64,000 nt of DNA, from positions 1,380,050-1,444,049 of the forward strand of contig NZ_CCXM01000001.1 in NCBI RefSeq assembly GCF_000825685.1, given 5' to 3'. The notes beneath the pieces were generated by a model. That model made no database searches. It saw nothing but the letters and a program-made list of their open reading frames with translations, and was not told the DNA's origin. Of this stretch, positions 1 to 10,430 are shown piece by piece. Position 1 is the first letter of the stretch, and each line of letters begins with the position of its first letter. The stretch comes from Rickettsia hoogstraalii. GTDB taxonomy: Bacteria; Pseudomonadota; Alphaproteobacteria; Rickettsiales; Rickettsiaceae. The position numbers were made by a program, and so were the translations under genes.

Positions 1-786
1 ATGCATGGTCTCGGTAATGATTTTGTTATTGTTAACAAACGAGATTTATCAAGTTCATATGATTTATCGCAGCTAGCAAAAAATATGGCTGATCGTCATA
101 CAGGTATCGGTTGTGATCAGTTTATTATTTATGAAGAGCATGATGATTTTTATGAGATGATTATCTATAATATAGACGGCTCTAGTGCTAAATTATGCGG
201 TAATGCTACAAGATGTTTAGCCAAGTTAATTTATCTTGATACGGGAAAGAAAGATATTACTGTAATGGTAGGCAATAAAAAATTGCTATGTAATGTGGAG
301 GATGAAAATAATATTAGCGTTAATGTAGGAAGTGTTAGTTTTAATGAAGCTTGGATGCCAAGCCGTGATAAAATTTGGGAACTCGCAGAGCGTTATATGA
401 TTGATTTAAAGGAAACTATTTGTGTTGATATAGGTAATCCGCATTTGGTTATTTTTAGTAAGTTAGAACCTCAAGATCAAAAAATTGTTGGTGAAAAATT
501 ACAGGCTAAGGAATTATTCGCAGATGGGGTAAACGTTAATTTTGCTGAAGTAAAAGATAATAAAATCTATTTATCTGTTTGGGAGCGAGGAGCAGGATTA
601 ACTCTTGCTTGCGGAAGCGGGGCTTGCGGTAGTTTTGCTGCCGGTTTAAAGCTCGGTTTTATCCATTCACCAAGTATGGCAGTATTTAAGCATGGCAGCC
701 TTACTATAAAAGAAGAAAACGGTAATATAATAATGCAAGGAGCAGCTACGCTTGTAGCACGTGGGGAATATTATTGTGAGCAATAA
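1..786 (+). CDS. dapF: Diaminopimelate epimerase (5' end outside window)
   Basis: DapF converts LL- to meso-diaminopimelate, the last lysine-pathway step needed for peptidoglycan cross-linking. The family opening MHGLGNDF starts at base 1; family members normally carry several residues before it (a KxxKMHGLGNDF-type start), so the true start probably lies upstream and this is a near-complete gene. Both active-site cysteines are visible: C66 in KLCGNATRC and C204 in LACGSGACGS. The second half repeats the fold of the first, as expected. The last 11 bases overlap the preferred start of mtaB. With dapA at 17.5 kb this shows that the organism keeps its own DAP route. Confidence 0.95.
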   Translation: MHGLGNDFVIVNKRDLSSSYDLSQLAKNMADRHTGIGCDQFIIYEEHDDFYEMIIYNIDGSSAKLCGNATRCLAKLIYLDTGKKDITVMVGNKKLLCNVEDENNISVNVGSVSFNEAWMPSRDKIWELAERYMIDLKETICVDIGNPHLVIFSKLEPQDQKIVGEKLQAKELFADGVNVNFAEVKDNKIYLSVWERGAGLTLACGSGACGSFAAGLKLGFIHSPSMAVFKHGSLTIKEENGNIIMQGAATLVARGEYYCEQ

Positions 787-2026
787 TTTAAGACAAGAAG
801 TAGTAACATTCGGCTGTAGACTTAATATTTACGAAAGTGAGATAATACGAAAAAACTTGGAATTATCGGGTATCGATAATGTGGCAATATTCAATACTTG
901 TGCAGTAACTAAAGCAGCTGAGAAACAAGCAAGACAAGCTATCCGCAAGGCTAAAAAAAATAATCCTGATTTAAAAATTATTGTTACCGGCTGTAGTGCT
1001 CAAACAAGTCCGCAAATGTACGGTAATATGCCGGAAGTTGACAAAGTTATAGGTAATGAAGAGAAGTTATTACCTAATTACTACCAAATTACCGATGAAA
1101 AAATAACAGTTAACGATATAATGTCGGTGAAAGAGACTGCAGGTCATTTAGTAAGTAGCTTTGACGGTAAATCTCGTGCTTTTATTCAGGTACAAAACGG
1201 TTGCGATCATTTTTGTACTTTCTGTATTATCCCTTACGGTAGAGGTAAAAGTAGATCAGTACCGATAGGAGCTATAGCAGAGCAGGTAAAGCATCTAGTA
1301 CTAAACGGCTTTAAAGAAGTAGTTTTTACCGGTGTTGACGTTACGGTTTATGGTAGTGATTTACCCGGAAGCCCAACATTTGCACAAATGATTAAACGAG
1401 TTTTAAATTTAGTGCCTGAACTAAAAAGGCTTCGTTTATCTTCAATAGATGTTGCAGAAATAGATGATGAACTTTTTGAGCTTATAGCTTATAGTGAGAG
1501 GATAATGCCGCATTTTCATATTAGCTTGCAAGCAGGCGATGATATGATATTAAAACGTATGAAAAGACGGCATAATAGAGCAAACGTAATAGAGTTTTGT
1601 CGAAAGCTACGAGCAATAAGACCGGAAGTATCGTTTGGTGCGGATATTATAGCAGGTTTCCCGACTGAAACTCCTGAAATGTTTGAAAATACAAGAAAAT
1701 TAATTTCAGAAGCGGAATTACAATATTTACATGTTTTTCCTTATTCGGAAAGAGAAGGAACGCCTGCAGCACGTATGCCGCAAGTACCGAAAGCTATAAG
1801 GAAAGAAAGAGCCGAAATTCTAAGACAAGAGGGGCAGAATCAGCTATCTGAGTTCTTTAAGAAGCATATAGGTCAGAAAGTAGAGTTATTGGTAGAGAAT
1901 AATAATATCGCCCATACCGAGAATTTTATTCCGGTGAAGTTAGATAAACCTTTAGAAATAGGGCAGATATTTAAAGCGAAGTTGGTGGGGATAGAAGAGA
2001 ATTATATGAAGTGTATGTTGGTTTAA
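776..2026 (+). CDS. mtaB: tRNA methylthiotransferase MtaB-like radical SAM protein
   Basis: This enzyme adds a methylthio group to t6A37 of tRNAs. Three parts are visible: an N-terminal UPF0004 domain with cysteines in TFGCRLN, FNTCAVT and VTGCSAQ; a radical SAM core with the 4Fe-4S motif CDHFCTFC (C143, C147, C150); and a C-terminal TRAM-like segment. I chose the GTG at 776, giving 416 residues, because GGGGAA lies about 8 bases upstream; a GTG at 761 in the same frame would add five residues. Because the first cysteine motif is TFGCRLN with downstream VTGCSAQ, MtaB fits better than MiaB or RimO. A palindromic repeat begins on the base after its stop codon. Confidence 0.9.
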   Translation: MSNNLRQEVVTFGCRLNIYESEIIRKNLELSGIDNVAIFNTCAVTKAAEKQARQAIRKAKKNNPDLKIIVTGCSAQTSPQMYGNMPEVDKVIGNEEKLLPNYYQITDEKITVNDIMSVKETAGHLVSSFDGKSRAFIQVQNGCDHFCTFCIIPYGRGKSRSVPIGAIAEQVKHLVLNGFKEVVFTGVDVTVYGSDLPGSPTFAQMIKRVLNLVPELKRLRLSSIDVAEIDDELFELIAYSERIMPHFHISLQAGDDMILKRMKRRHNRANVIEFCRKLRAIRPEVSFGADIIAGFPTETPEMFENTRKLISEAELQYLHVFPYSEREGTPAARMPQVPKAIRKERAEILRQEGQNQLSEFFKKHIGQKVELLVENNNIAHTENFIPVKLDKPLEIGQIFKAKLVGIEENYMKCMLV

Positions 2027-2121
2027 CGTCATTGCGAGGAGCCGTAGGCGACGCGGCAATCTCATGAAATAATAACAAACTCCTGAGATTGCCGCGTCGC
2101 CTACGGCTCCTCGCAATGACG
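2027..2121. repeat. Family A palindromic element
   Basis: Near-perfect inverted repeat with arms CGTCATTGCGAGGAGCCGTA and its complement, enclosing a CAATCTC...GAGATTG inner stem. It begins directly after the mtaB stop codon and fills the gap to pheS. It may act as a transcript-end hairpin. Confidence 0.9.
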
Positions 2122-2162
2122 TTCTACCGTACAATAAAAAATCTAAAAAACAAAAAACAATC

Positions 2163-3212
2163 ATGGAAAATATAGAAACAATATTAAGGCTTGCTGAGGA
2201 AAAAATCTTATTAGTACAAAACTTAAAAGATCTGCAAGAATATAAAGTAGAATTTTTAGGTAAAAACGGTATAGTGACCGGTGAGCTTAAAAAATTAGGT
2301 AGTTTAAATGAACAGGAACGTAAAGAATTTGGCTTAAAAATCAATAAATTAAAAGATAAAATACAGAATATAATAAAAGCAAAAGAAGAAATTTTAGAGG
2401 AGCAGGAACTAAATTTAAAACTTGCTGCCGATAAAATTGATTTAACAATCCCTGCAAGGAGATATAAACAAGGCTCTATTCATCCAATAACGCAATGCAT
2501 GGAGGAGTTAATACAAGTATTTTCGCAGTTTGTTTTTACTATAGAAAACGGACCGAATATAGAGAATGATTTTCATAATTTTACTGCTCTCAATTTTGAA
2601 GATGACCATCCCGCAAGGCAAATGCATGATACTTTTTATTTGAAAGGTCAGGAAAATAATAAACCGCTGTTATTACGTACTCATACCTCAACAGTGCAGA
2701 TTAGAGCCATGAAAAGCGGCAAACCGCCTTTTAGGTTTATAGCACCTGGTAGGACTTATAGATCAGATTCGGATATGACGCATACGCCGATGTTTCACCA
2801 AATAGAAGGACTTGTTATTGATAAAAATATCAATATGGGGCATTTAAAATATGTTATCACGGAATTTATAAAAAGCTTTTTTGAAAATTCTAATATTGAA
2901 TTACGTTTTAGACCCAGCTTTTTCCCATTTACCGAACCTTCTGCCGAAGTTGATATTCGGATGAATAAAAACGATAAATGGCTTGAGGTACTCGGTTGCG
3001 GGATGGTTCATCCAAACGTGCTTAAAAATGTCGATATCGATAGCAGCGAGTATCAAGGTTTTGCTTTTGGGCTTGGGGTAGAGCGTTTTGCAATGCTAAA
3101 ATATAATATCAAAGATTTAAGACAATTTTTTGAAGGAGATATGCGTTGGCTTAAACATTATAATTTTGGGAGCTTTGATATACCGAATTTAGCAGGAGGG
3201 TTTACGAAATGA
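2163..3212 (+). CDS. pheS: Phenylalanine-tRNA ligase alpha subunit
   Basis: PheS is the catalytic subunit of the alpha2-beta2 enzyme that charges tRNA-Phe. The N-terminal third is a lysine-rich coiled coil that binds tRNA. The class II core shows [20 protein letters not shown], the [12 protein letters not shown] segment, the motif 2 region [20 protein letters not shown], and motif 3 [13 protein letters not shown]. At 349 residues it has normal length. Its ATGA junction overlaps pheT by 4 bases, so the two subunits are translationally coupled. Confidence 0.98.
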   Translation: MENIETILRLAEEKILLVQNLKDLQEYKVEFLGKNGIVTGELKKLGSLNEQERKEFGLKINKLKDKIQNIIKAKEEILEEQELNLKLAADKIDLTIPARRYKQGSIHPITQCMEELIQVFSQFVFTIENGPNIENDFHNFTALNFEDDHPARQMHDTFYLKGQENNKPLLLRTHTSTVQIRAMKSGKPPFRFIAPGRTYRSDSDMTHTPMFHQIEGLVIDKNINMGHLKYVITEFIKSFFENSNIELRFRPSFFPFTEPSAEVDIRMNKNDKWLEVLGCGMVHPNVLKNVDIDSSEYQGFAFGLGVERFAMLKYNIKDLRQFFEGDMRWLKHYNFGSFDIPNLAGGFTK

Positions 3213-5665
3213 AATTTACGTTATCATGGTTAAAACAATTTTTAGAGACATCGGCTTCAGTTACTGAAATAGCCGAAGCCCTAACAGCTATTGGTCTTGA
3301 AGTAGAAGAGGTGATAGATAAAGCGGCAGAGCTACAAAAGTTTGAAGTAGCATATATAGCAAGTACTAAACCTCACCCGTCAGCCGATAAGTTAAAACTT
3401 TGTGATGTTGAGACTAAAAGCGGTAGGCGACAAATAGTTTGTGGTGCGAGTAATGCAAGAGCAGGTATAAAAGTAGTACTTGCAAATATCGGAATAGAAA
3501 TACCAAACGGTAAATTTAAGATTAAGGAATCTATTATTAGAGGTGAAAAAAGCTGCGGTATGCTTTGCTCTGAAGAGGAATTACTGCTAGCTTCAGAGTC
3601 TGAAGGGATTATAGAGCTATCTGAAGATGCTGTAGTTGGAGAGAATTTTACTAAATATTACGGTTTAGATGATCCTATATTTGTTATTAACGTTACTCCT
3701 AATCGTGGTGATGCACTTGGAGTTTACGGTATCGCAAGAGATTTAGCAGCTAAAGGAATAGGAATACTTAAAGAGCTAGAAATCCCAGAAATAAAAAGTA
3801 CATTTACTTCTAAAATGAAGCTTAACGTGCAAGACAAAGAAGCCTGTCCTTTATTTACTTTTAGAGAAATAAGAAATTTAAAAAATAAACCAAGTCCTGA
3901 TTGGTTACGGAAATTATTAAAAAATGTCGGGGTAAAAACTATTTCAAGCTTAGTGGATGTAACAAATTATATTTCTTATAGCTTTGGACAACCGATGCAT
4001 GCTTATGATGCGGATAGGATAAAAGGGGGGATTAGTGTAGCACGTCATTGCGAGAAGCGTAGCGACGAAGCAATCTCAGGACAACAAAATGAGATTGCCA
4101 CGGCTGCTTTGCAGCCTCGCAATGACGCAGTTACTTTCCACGCTCTAAACGGCAAAGAATATTTACTTACCGAAAATGATTTAGCTATAAAAGATGAAAG
4201 CGGTATTCAAGGTCTTGCCGGTGTCATTGGCGGGGCTAAGAGTAGTTGTACTGATAGTACGACTAATATAATACTGGAAGCTGCATGTTTTAATGCTAAA
4301 ATGGTTGCAGCTAGCGGGCGAAGATTTCAAATTGATACGGATGCTAGATATCGTAATGAGCGTAATATCGATAGAAATTTTACGGAAAAAGCTTTAGACA
4401 TAGCGACTAATCTTATTTTGTCAATATGCGGAAATGGTGAAGTGTCGGAAGTAGTGAAATTCGGTGAGAAAGAGCCTCAAAAAAAACCTTTAGATTTTTC
4501 AGCATGCTATTTAGAAAAAATTACGGGAATTAAATTAAATATCAAAGAGATAGAAGCTATATTAAATGAACTAGGATTTATTACGGATGTTAAAGGTGAG
4601 ATTATAAAGGTAATAGCTCCCTCTTGGCGTCATGATATAACTATTTTAGAAGATATAGCTGAGGAAATCGCTCGTATTTACGGCTATGATAAAATAGAAA
4701 GCATAAAATTACCCGAATTAGACCAAGATAATAATAAGCTAAGAGAGCATAAAAGAATATCTAGTTTTAAAAGGATATTAGCAAGCAAAGGCTATGATGA
4801 GGTAGTAACTAACTCTTTTATGAGTAGTGAAGATGCAAAGTTGTTTGCTGAATTAAAAGAAGAGTTATTTTTGCTTAATCCTATTAGCATAGGAGACAAT
4901 TATATGCGTCCTACTATACTGCCAAATTTGTTAAGTATAGTAAGTAAAAATCTAGCACGCTCTATAAAAGATATGGCTTTTTTTGAAGTTGGACCGAGTT
5001 TTATAGATTTAAATACGGAGGCAACTTATTTAACGGCAATTATAAGCGGTTCATATAGTAATAAAAATCCTCATTCGCTTGGACGAGGCTATGATATTTT
5101 TGATCTTAAAGGTGATTTAGAGGTGGTAGTGGATTATGCAGGACTATCTATAGATAAATGTATAGCAACAAATGGGACAGCATTGCCACAATATTATCAT
5201 CCAACTAGAGCAGTAAATATAGGGCTTGGTAAAAATTTATTAGGTCATTTGGGACAGATACACCCTAAAATCTTGAAATATTACGATATTAATCAGGAAA
5301 TATTTGCATTCGAGCTAAATATTACGAATTTGCCGTTGATAAAAGCTAAATTCGGTAAAAGAGACAAATTTGCAGTATCGGATTTCCAAGCTAATTTTAG
5401 AGATTACGCATTCATTGTTGATCAAGATCATAGAGTTGGTGAAATAATATCATATATAAATAATTTTAATAAAAAGCTTGTCAAATCAGTTATATTATTT
5501 GATATTTATAGCGGTGATAAATTACCTGAAGGTAAAAAATCTATAGCGGTTAAAATAGAGCTACAAGCAGATGATCGGACATTATCTGATACTGATTTAA
5601 ATTCGTTCAGTAAAGATTTAGTTGCTGCCATCTCGCAAAAATTTCAAGGAACATTAAGAGAATAA
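3209..5665 (+). CDS. pheT: Phenylalanine-tRNA ligase beta subunit with inserted palindromic element
   Basis: PheT binds tRNA-Phe and edits misactivated tyrosine. Visible parts are the N-terminal tRNA-binding OB domain (about residues 40-150, [13 protein letters not shown]), the B3/B4 editing region, the B5 domain and the C-terminal FDX-ACB domain. The oddity is an insertion at residues 279-307 ([13 protein letters not shown]... to ...QPRNDA) that is exactly a family A palindrome in an open frame. Removing 29 codons (87 bases, with a CA repeated at both edges) rejoins GISVA to [11 protein letters not shown], as in other bacteria. The gene stays open for 818 codons, so the host protein tolerates the extra peptide, presumably in a surface loop. 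dnaN follows after 4 bases. Confidence 0.97.
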   Translation: MKFTLSWLKQFLETSASVTEIAEALTAIGLEVEEVIDKAAELQKFEVAYIASTKPHPSADKLKLCDVETKSGRRQIVCGASNARAGIKVVLANIGIEIPNGKFKIKESIIRGEKSCGMLCSEEELLLASESEGIIELSEDAVVGENFTKYYGLDDPIFVINVTPNRGDALGVYGIARDLAAKGIGILKELEIPEIKSTFTSKMKLNVQDKEACPLFTFREIRNLKNKPSPDWLRKLLKNVGVKTISSLVDVTNYISYSFGQPMHAYDADRIKGGISVARHCEKRSDEAISGQQNEIATAALQPRNDAVTFHALNGKEYLLTENDLAIKDESGIQGLAGVIGGAKSSCTDSTTNIILEAACFNAKMVAASGRRFQIDTDARYRNERNIDRNFTEKALDIATNLILSICGNGEVSEVVKFGEKEPQKKPLDFSACYLEKITGIKLNIKEIEAILNELGFITDVKGEIIKVIAPSWRHDITILEDIAEEIARIYGYDKIESIKLPELDQDNNKLREHKRISSFKRILASKGYDEVVTNSFMSSEDAKLFAELKEELFLLNPISIGDNYMRPTILPNLLSIVSKNLARSIKDMAFFEVGPSFIDLNTEATYLTAIISGSYSNKNPHSLGRGYDIFDLKGDLEVVVDYAGLSIDKCIATNGTALPQYYHPTRAVNIGLGKNLLGHLGQIHPKILKYYDINQEIFAFELNITNLPLIKAKFGKRDKFAVSDFQANFRDYAFIVDQDHRVGEIISYINNFNKKLVKSVILFDIYSGDKLPEGKKSIAVKIELQADDRTLSDTDLNSFSKDLVAAISQKFQGTLRE
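4043..4129. repeat. Family A palindromic element inserted in frame in pheT
   Basis: The arms CGTCATTGCGAG and CTCGCAATGACG match the intergenic family A copies. The unit with its edge duplication is 87 bases, i.e. 29 codons without a stop in the pheT frame. This is a Rickettsia palindromic element inside a coding sequence. Confidence 0.93.
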
Positions 5666-5669
5666 CAAT

Positions 5670-6809
5670 ATGTTAAAATTAATAGTTGAAACAAAAACGT
5701 TAGTTCAGTCCCTAGGGTTTGCAAGTTCCGTTGTTGAAAAACGTAATGTAATACCTGAATATGCAAACATTAAATTATCGGCAAAAGACGGCAATCTGGA
5801 GCTTAGTTCTACTAATATGGATTTGTACTTAAGTCAAAAAATAGCAGTACAGGTAGTAAGTGAAGGTGAACTTACCGTTTCTACGAAAACTCTAAATGAT
5901 ATAGTCCGAAAACTTCCGGATTCCGAGCTTACATTAACAGATTTCGGTACAACGGGACTTGAAATCAAAGGAAAAAATTGTAAATTTAATTTATTTACTT
6001 TGCCGGTTAGTTCTTTTCCTCCAATGGATAGTATTAATCCTGAAGCAAGTTTTAAAATTTCCTGCACGGATTTTGCTAAAATAATCGAATCGACAAAATT
6101 TTCGATTTCTTTAGATGAAACTCGTTATAATTTAAACGGTGTTTATTTACACATAAAAGACAAAGAGTTTTGTTCGGCAAGTACCGATGGGCATAGGCTT
6201 TCAATTTCATGGGTAACATTAGAAAAACAAATAAAGAATTTTGGAGTTATATTACCGCAAAAAAGTGCAGAGGAAAGTTTAAAAATAGTTAAAGATCCTA
6301 AAAATATAAATGAAGATATAGAAATTTTATTAAGTAGCAATAAGATTAAATTTATATGTAACGAAAATACTATTATGCTATCAAAGCTTATAGACGGTAC
6401 TTTCCCTGATTATAGTGCTTTTATTCCGGAAAGTAGTAGCTCAAAATTAGTAATTAATCGTAAAATATTTGCAGATAGTATAGAAAGGATAGCGATAATA
6501 ACCGTTGAAAAATTTAGAGCGGTAAAATTATCGTTATCTCGTGAAACCTTAGAGATTAGTGCCGTCGGTGAGGCAAGAGGTAACGCAAAAGAGGTTATTA
6601 ATTCTTCACAAGATAAGGAAAGTTTTTATGAATATAATAGTGATGAGCCTTTAGCTATAGGCTTTAATCCGCAATATTTGGAAGATGTCTTAAAAGCCGT
6701 GAAGTCGGATTTAGTAGAACTATATTTTTCAGATGTTTCAGCACCGGTACTTATTAAATTTCCTGAGAATCCTAAAGATATTTTTGTCGTCATGCCTGTT
6801 AAGGTGTAG
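5670..6809 (+). CDS. dnaN: DNA polymerase III beta clamp
   Basis: DnaN forms the dimeric ring that tethers the replicase to DNA. The 379-residue protein has the three repeated clamp domains: an N-terminal domain starting [18 protein letters not shown] with [16 protein letters not shown], a middle domain with the conserved [10 protein letters not shown] and ASTDGHRLS, and a C-terminal domain ending DPVLIKFP-like with VVMPVKV. The family usually has about 370 residues. It sits 4 bases after pheT, so it probably shares the pheST transcript; it is not next to dnaA, as is usual for Rickettsia. Confidence 0.97.
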   Translation: MLKLIVETKTLVQSLGFASSVVEKRNVIPEYANIKLSAKDGNLELSSTNMDLYLSQKIAVQVVSEGELTVSTKTLNDIVRKLPDSELTLTDFGTTGLEIKGKNCKFNLFTLPVSSFPPMDSINPEASFKISCTDFAKIIESTKFSISLDETRYNLNGVYLHIKDKEFCSASTDGHRLSISWVTLEKQIKNFGVILPQKSAEESLKIVKDPKNINEDIEILLSSNKIKFICNENTIMLSKLIDGTFPDYSAFIPESSSSKLVINRKIFADSIERIAIITVEKFRAVKLSLSRETLEISAVGEARGNAKEVINSSQDKESFYEYNSDEPLAIGFNPQYLEDVLKAVKSDLVELYFSDVSAPVLIKFPENPKDIFVVMPVKV

Positions 6810-6833
6810 AGTAGTTATATGTGTCAGTTTTTC

Positions 6834-6929
6834 CGTCATTGCGAGCGACTGAAAGGAGCGTGGCAATCTCATAAAATAAGACTCCTGAGATTGCTTCGTC
6901 AAAATTTTCAATTTTTCTTCGCAATGACG
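6834..6929. repeat. Family A palindromic element
   Basis: Starts CGTCATTGCGAGCGACTG and ends CTTCGCAATGACG, with GCAATCTCA and TGAGATTGC as inner arms. The outer arms match less well than in the copy at 2.0 kb, so this copy is somewhat older. Confidence 0.88.
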
Positions 6930-7028
6930 AAAAGTAGGAAATGATATATTAGTTAGTTCAAATAATTTTTGACTAATAGCCAAAGCTTCTCTATTATTTC
7001 CCTCAAGTACCCTAATTAAATATTGGTT

Positions 7029-7532
7029 ATGAAAAAAATTATCGGATTATTTTTTGTAATTATACTTAGTGCAATAAGTACTAGTATCTTAGCGGATGAT
7101 TATCCAAAAACAGAACGAGAGCAGAAATGGGACGAAGTAGGTTCTATAGCAGGTGAAGAAGGATTAGTTTTTAGACCGGGCAGGGTAAAAAACGAATCTA
7201 CTAAAGCTGTAGGAGGCTCGGTTAATAAATATCTTTGGCAAGCAGCATTAGAGACTATAAGTTTTGCTCCTCTTGCATCAGCTGACTCAAACGGCGGTGT
7301 GATTATTACGGAATGGTATAGCCCACGCTCTAATCCTAATTTTCGGTTTAAAATCAATATATTTATCAAAGACGATGTAATAAGCCCTGATTCAATTGAA
7401 GTGAAAGTATTTGAAGAAATGCTTAAAAATAAACAATGGGTACTTAATGAAAACACCTCAAATCTTGCTATCACGCTTGAAGATAAAATTTTAAGAAAAG
7501 CTAGAGATATATATATTAATAGTGTGAGGTAA
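7029..7532 (+). CDS. Exported DUF3576-type protein
   Basis: Small secreted or lipoprotein-like protein of 167 residues. The ATG at 7029 gives a classical signal peptide (MKKIIGLFFVIILSAISTSILA); a TTG at 7023 would only add two residues. The mature part contains GSIAGEEGLVFRPGR and NKYLWQAALETISFAPLASADSNGGVIITEWY, the conserved block that I recognise from DUF3576, an alphaproteobacterial family without assigned function. The abundance of paired aromatic and acidic residues suits a periplasmic beta-rich fold. Function unknown; the family call is from memory. Confidence 0.8.
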   Translation: MKKIIGLFFVIILSAISTSILADDYPKTEREQKWDEVGSIAGEEGLVFRPGRVKNESTKAVGGSVNKYLWQAALETISFAPLASADSNGGVIITEWYSPRSNPNFRFKINIFIKDDVISPDSIEVKVFEEMLKNKQWVLNENTSNLAITLEDKILRKARDIYINSVR

Positions 7533-7542
7533 TAACAGTATT

Positions 7543-7745
7543 TCCGTCATTGTAAGAAGGTATTATTGCGTGGATACCGCCCCGTCATTGCGAGGAGCGA
7601 AGCGACGTGGCAATCTAGAAAAATAATAAAAAAAATTCTGTAAATCAGAAATTTTTACTGGATTGCTTCGTCAATTACTTCGTAATTTCCTCGCAATGAC
7701 GACTTTCAGTGCCCACGCCGGCAATGCCTGCTCGCAATGATGATT
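7543..7745. repeat. Nested family A composite
   Basis: A complete family A palindrome (7583-7701, with an inner AAATTCTG...CAGAAATTT hairpin) lies between outer half-arms: GTCATTGTAAGAAGGTATTA with TTGCGTGGATAC on the left, and GCCCACGC with CAATGCCTGCTCGCAATGA on the right. The outer arms look like a second element into whose loop the first inserted. Confidence 0.8.
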
Positions 7746-7768
7746 CAGTATATAAATTATAAAAAAAT

Positions 7769-10276
7769 ATGAATCAAATAGAACAAAAATGGCAGCAAAT
7801 TTGGCATGATGAGAAAGCTTTTGAGGTATCAAACGAGAGTAGCAAGCCAAAATATTACGTACTTGAAATGCTGCCTTATCCTTCCGGTAAAATCCATGTA
7901 GGTCACGTACGCAACTATTCTATAGGTGATGTTATTGCAAGGTTTATGACTATGCAAGGTTTTAAAGTGCTTCATCCGATGGGCTGGGATGCTTTCGGGC
8001 TACCTGCCGAAAATGCCGCAATAAAAAATAATTCTCATCCGAAAGATTGGACTTATTCTAATATTGAGAATATGAAAAAGCAGCTAAAATCTATGGGCTT
8101 TTCTTATGATTGGTCTAGAGAGATAAATAGTTGTGATCCGCAGTATTATAAACATGAGCAGAAATTCTTTTTAGAGCTTTATGAGAGAAACCTTGCTTAT
8201 CAAAAAGAATCGCTTGTTAATTGGGATCCGGTTGATAATACCGTTCTTGCAAATGAGCAAGTTGTAGATGGGCGTGGTTGGCGTTCAGGTGCAATTGTTG
8301 AGAAACGTTATTTAAAACAATGGTTCTTAAAAATCACCTATTATGCCGAAGAGTTATTAAATGAAATTCAGAATTTAAAAGAATGGCCTGAAGCCGTTCG
8401 CTCTATGCAAGAGAAATGGATAGGTAAATCGATAGGTGCTAACTTTCATTTCAAAATTAAGGATAATGAAGATACTACTATAGAAGTATTTTCAACAAAA
8501 CCCGAAACTATTTTTGGTGCTGGCTTTATAGGAATTGCTTTTAATCATCCGATAATAGAACGATTAGTTTCTAAAACACCTGAAATATTGAATTTTATAG
8601 CTAAATGTGCAAATATAAACGGTTCTGCTGAACTTGATAAAGCTGAAAAGGAAGGTGTATTTACCGGTCTTTATGTTACTCATCCTTTCGATTCAAATAT
8701 AGTTTTACCGGTTATTATTACTAATTTCGTGTTAATGGATTACGGTACTGGTGCTGTTTTCGGTTGTCCTGCTCATGACGAACGTGACCATGAATTAGCT
8801 GTTAAAATGAATTTGCCTATTAAGCAGGTAATTGAAACGGATATTGATGTACAAAAGATCGCTCATACGGAAGATGGAATTTTGGTTAACTCAGATTTTC
8901 TAAACGGCTTAACTAGTAATGAAGCAAAACAAAAAGTAATCGATGAATTTGAGAAACTAGGCATAGGTAAACGCAGTGTAAATTATCGTCTAAAAGATTG
9001 GGGGATTTCTCGTCAACGTTTTTGGGGATGTCCTATTCCTATGATTCACTGCGAAGCTTGCGGTATAGTTCCCGTACCTTACAAAGACTTACCCGTTACG
9101 TTACCTGATGATGTTAGTTTTGACGGTCACGGTAATCCGCTTGATCATAATCCTAGTTGGAAACATGTTAATTGTCCGAAATGCGATAAGCCGGCTGTTC
9201 GTGAAACTGATACTTTTGATACATTTTTTGAATCATCTTGGTATTTTACGAGATATTGTAATAGCAATGCTACAGAGATAACCGACAAAAAAGCTTGTGA
9301 TTACTGGCTACCGGTCGATAAATATATAGGTGGCATAGAGCATGCAGTGATGCATTTATTATATGCAAGGTTTTTTACAAAAGTAATGAACGAGCAGAAT
9401 TACGTAAGCGTTCGTGAGCCTTTTAAAGGGCTGTTTACTCAAGGTATGGTGTTGCATGCTACTTATAAAGATGAACATAATAATTGGTTATATCCTGAAG
9501 AAGTAGTTAAAAAAGGTAATGAATTTTTTCATAAAGAAAGCAATAATAGAGTAGTGCAGGGACGCATTGAAAAGATGAGTAAGTCTAAAAAGAATCTCAT
9601 CGATCTTGAGACAATGCAAGAGCAGTACGGAGCAGATGCTATTAGGCTTTTTGTACTGTCCGATAGTCCGCCTGAGAAAGATCTAGAATGGTCGGCAAGC
9701 GGTATTGAAGGCTGCTCACGTTTTATTAATAAGCTTGAGCATATGTTTGAGGCGATAGCTTCTTTAACAGATGATGTGAATAGTGAAATTAACAAGGAAC
9801 TCAATAGATTAGTGCATTTTACCATAAAGCACGTCGCCGAAGATATAAAGCATTTTGCCCTAAATAGAGCAATAGCACGTATGCGTGAGCTTTCTAATGC
9901 TATATCTTCTGAAATATCTAAAGATAAGATCGATGTAAAAACTGTAAGGCATAGCTTTAATGTTTTAATTCAGCTGCTAAACCCTTTTATCCCGCATATT
10001 ACGGAAGAAATTTGGCAGAAGCTTGGCAATAAAGAGCGATTATATAATTCAGTTTTTCCTGCATTTGATGAATCAATGTTAGAGTTAGATACATATATTA
10101 TGGCAGTGCAGGTTAACGGCAAACTCTGTGATACTTATGAGTTTAAAACTGCCGCAAGTGAAGATGAAATAAAGCAAATTACCATCAATCTGCCGAAAGT
10201 GCAAAAGTTCTTAGAAGAGAAAGAGCCGAAGAAGATTATTCTCGTGCCTCGTAAAATTGTGAATATACTCGTTTAA
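7769..10276 (+). CDS. leuS: Leucine-tRNA ligase
   Basis: LeuS charges tRNA-Leu. This class I synthetase shows the HIGH-type motif HVGH at residues 43-46 (YPSGKIHVGHVRNYS), a CP1 editing domain with the TTTPE-like stretch and GTGAVFGCPAHDERD, and the KMSKS motif at 602-606. A zinc-type CxxC pair appears in CPIPMIHCEACG and NCPKCDKP. At 835 residues it has family length. The stop codon lies inside the left end of a family D repeat, which may have supplied the last residues (NILV). Confidence 0.98.
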   Translation: MNQIEQKWQQIWHDEKAFEVSNESSKPKYYVLEMLPYPSGKIHVGHVRNYSIGDVIARFMTMQGFKVLHPMGWDAFGLPAENAAIKNNSHPKDWTYSNIENMKKQLKSMGFSYDWSREINSCDPQYYKHEQKFFLELYERNLAYQKESLVNWDPVDNTVLANEQVVDGRGWRSGAIVEKRYLKQWFLKITYYAEELLNEIQNLKEWPEAVRSMQEKWIGKSIGANFHFKIKDNEDTTIEVFSTKPETIFGAGFIGIAFNHPIIERLVSKTPEILNFIAKCANINGSAELDKAEKEGVFTGLYVTHPFDSNIVLPVIITNFVLMDYGTGAVFGCPAHDERDHELAVKMNLPIKQVIETDIDVQKIAHTEDGILVNSDFLNGLTSNEAKQKVIDEFEKLGIGKRSVNYRLKDWGISRQRFWGCPIPMIHCEACGIVPVPYKDLPVTLPDDVSFDGHGNPLDHNPSWKHVNCPKCDKPAVRETDTFDTFFESSWYFTRYCNSNATEITDKKACDYWLPVDKYIGGIEHAVMHLLYARFFTKVMNEQNYVSVREPFKGLFTQGMVLHATYKDEHNNWLYPEEVVKKGNEFFHKESNNRVVQGRIEKMSKSKKNLIDLETMQEQYGADAIRLFVLSDSPPEKDLEWSASGIEGCSRFINKLEHMFEAIASLTDDVNSEINKELNRLVHFTIKHVAEDIKHFALNRAIARMRELSNAISSEISKDKIDVKTVRHSFNVLIQLLNPFIPHITEEIWQKLGNKERLYNSVFPAFDESMLELDTYIMAVQVNGKLCDTYEFKTAASEDEIKQITINLPKVQKFLEEKEPKKIILVPRKIVNILV

Positions 10277-10418
10277 TTTGAAAAATTGGCTACGTCGTCT
10301 TTGTAAGTCCTCGGATGCTCACGTATTAAATATACGCTCCGCTCCTCGGCTTACAGCCTCCTTGCTCTTTTCTAAATTAAACTTCGTCTATCTACTTTTT
10401 ATTTATCAGAAGTATATT
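10263..10418. repeat. Family D long palindromic element at leuS 3' end
   Basis: Begins ATATACTCG inside the last leuS codons and continues GAAAAATTGGCTACGTCGTC; its middle is a palindrome (CTCACGTATT with AAATATACGC); it ends near CAGAAGTATAT. It matches copies at 28.7, 37.1 and (right end only) 53.8 kb. Confidence 0.85.
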
Positions 10419-10430
10419 ATTTTTTGAATC

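Noticed and set aside
2027..2121. Repeated palindromes as a possible CRISPR array
   Set aside because: The copies are scattered singly between genes, are palindromic over about 95 bases and have no regular spacers or cas genes.
5834..6340. Minus-strand open frames within dnaN
   Set aside because: Antisense shadows of a well conserved gene.
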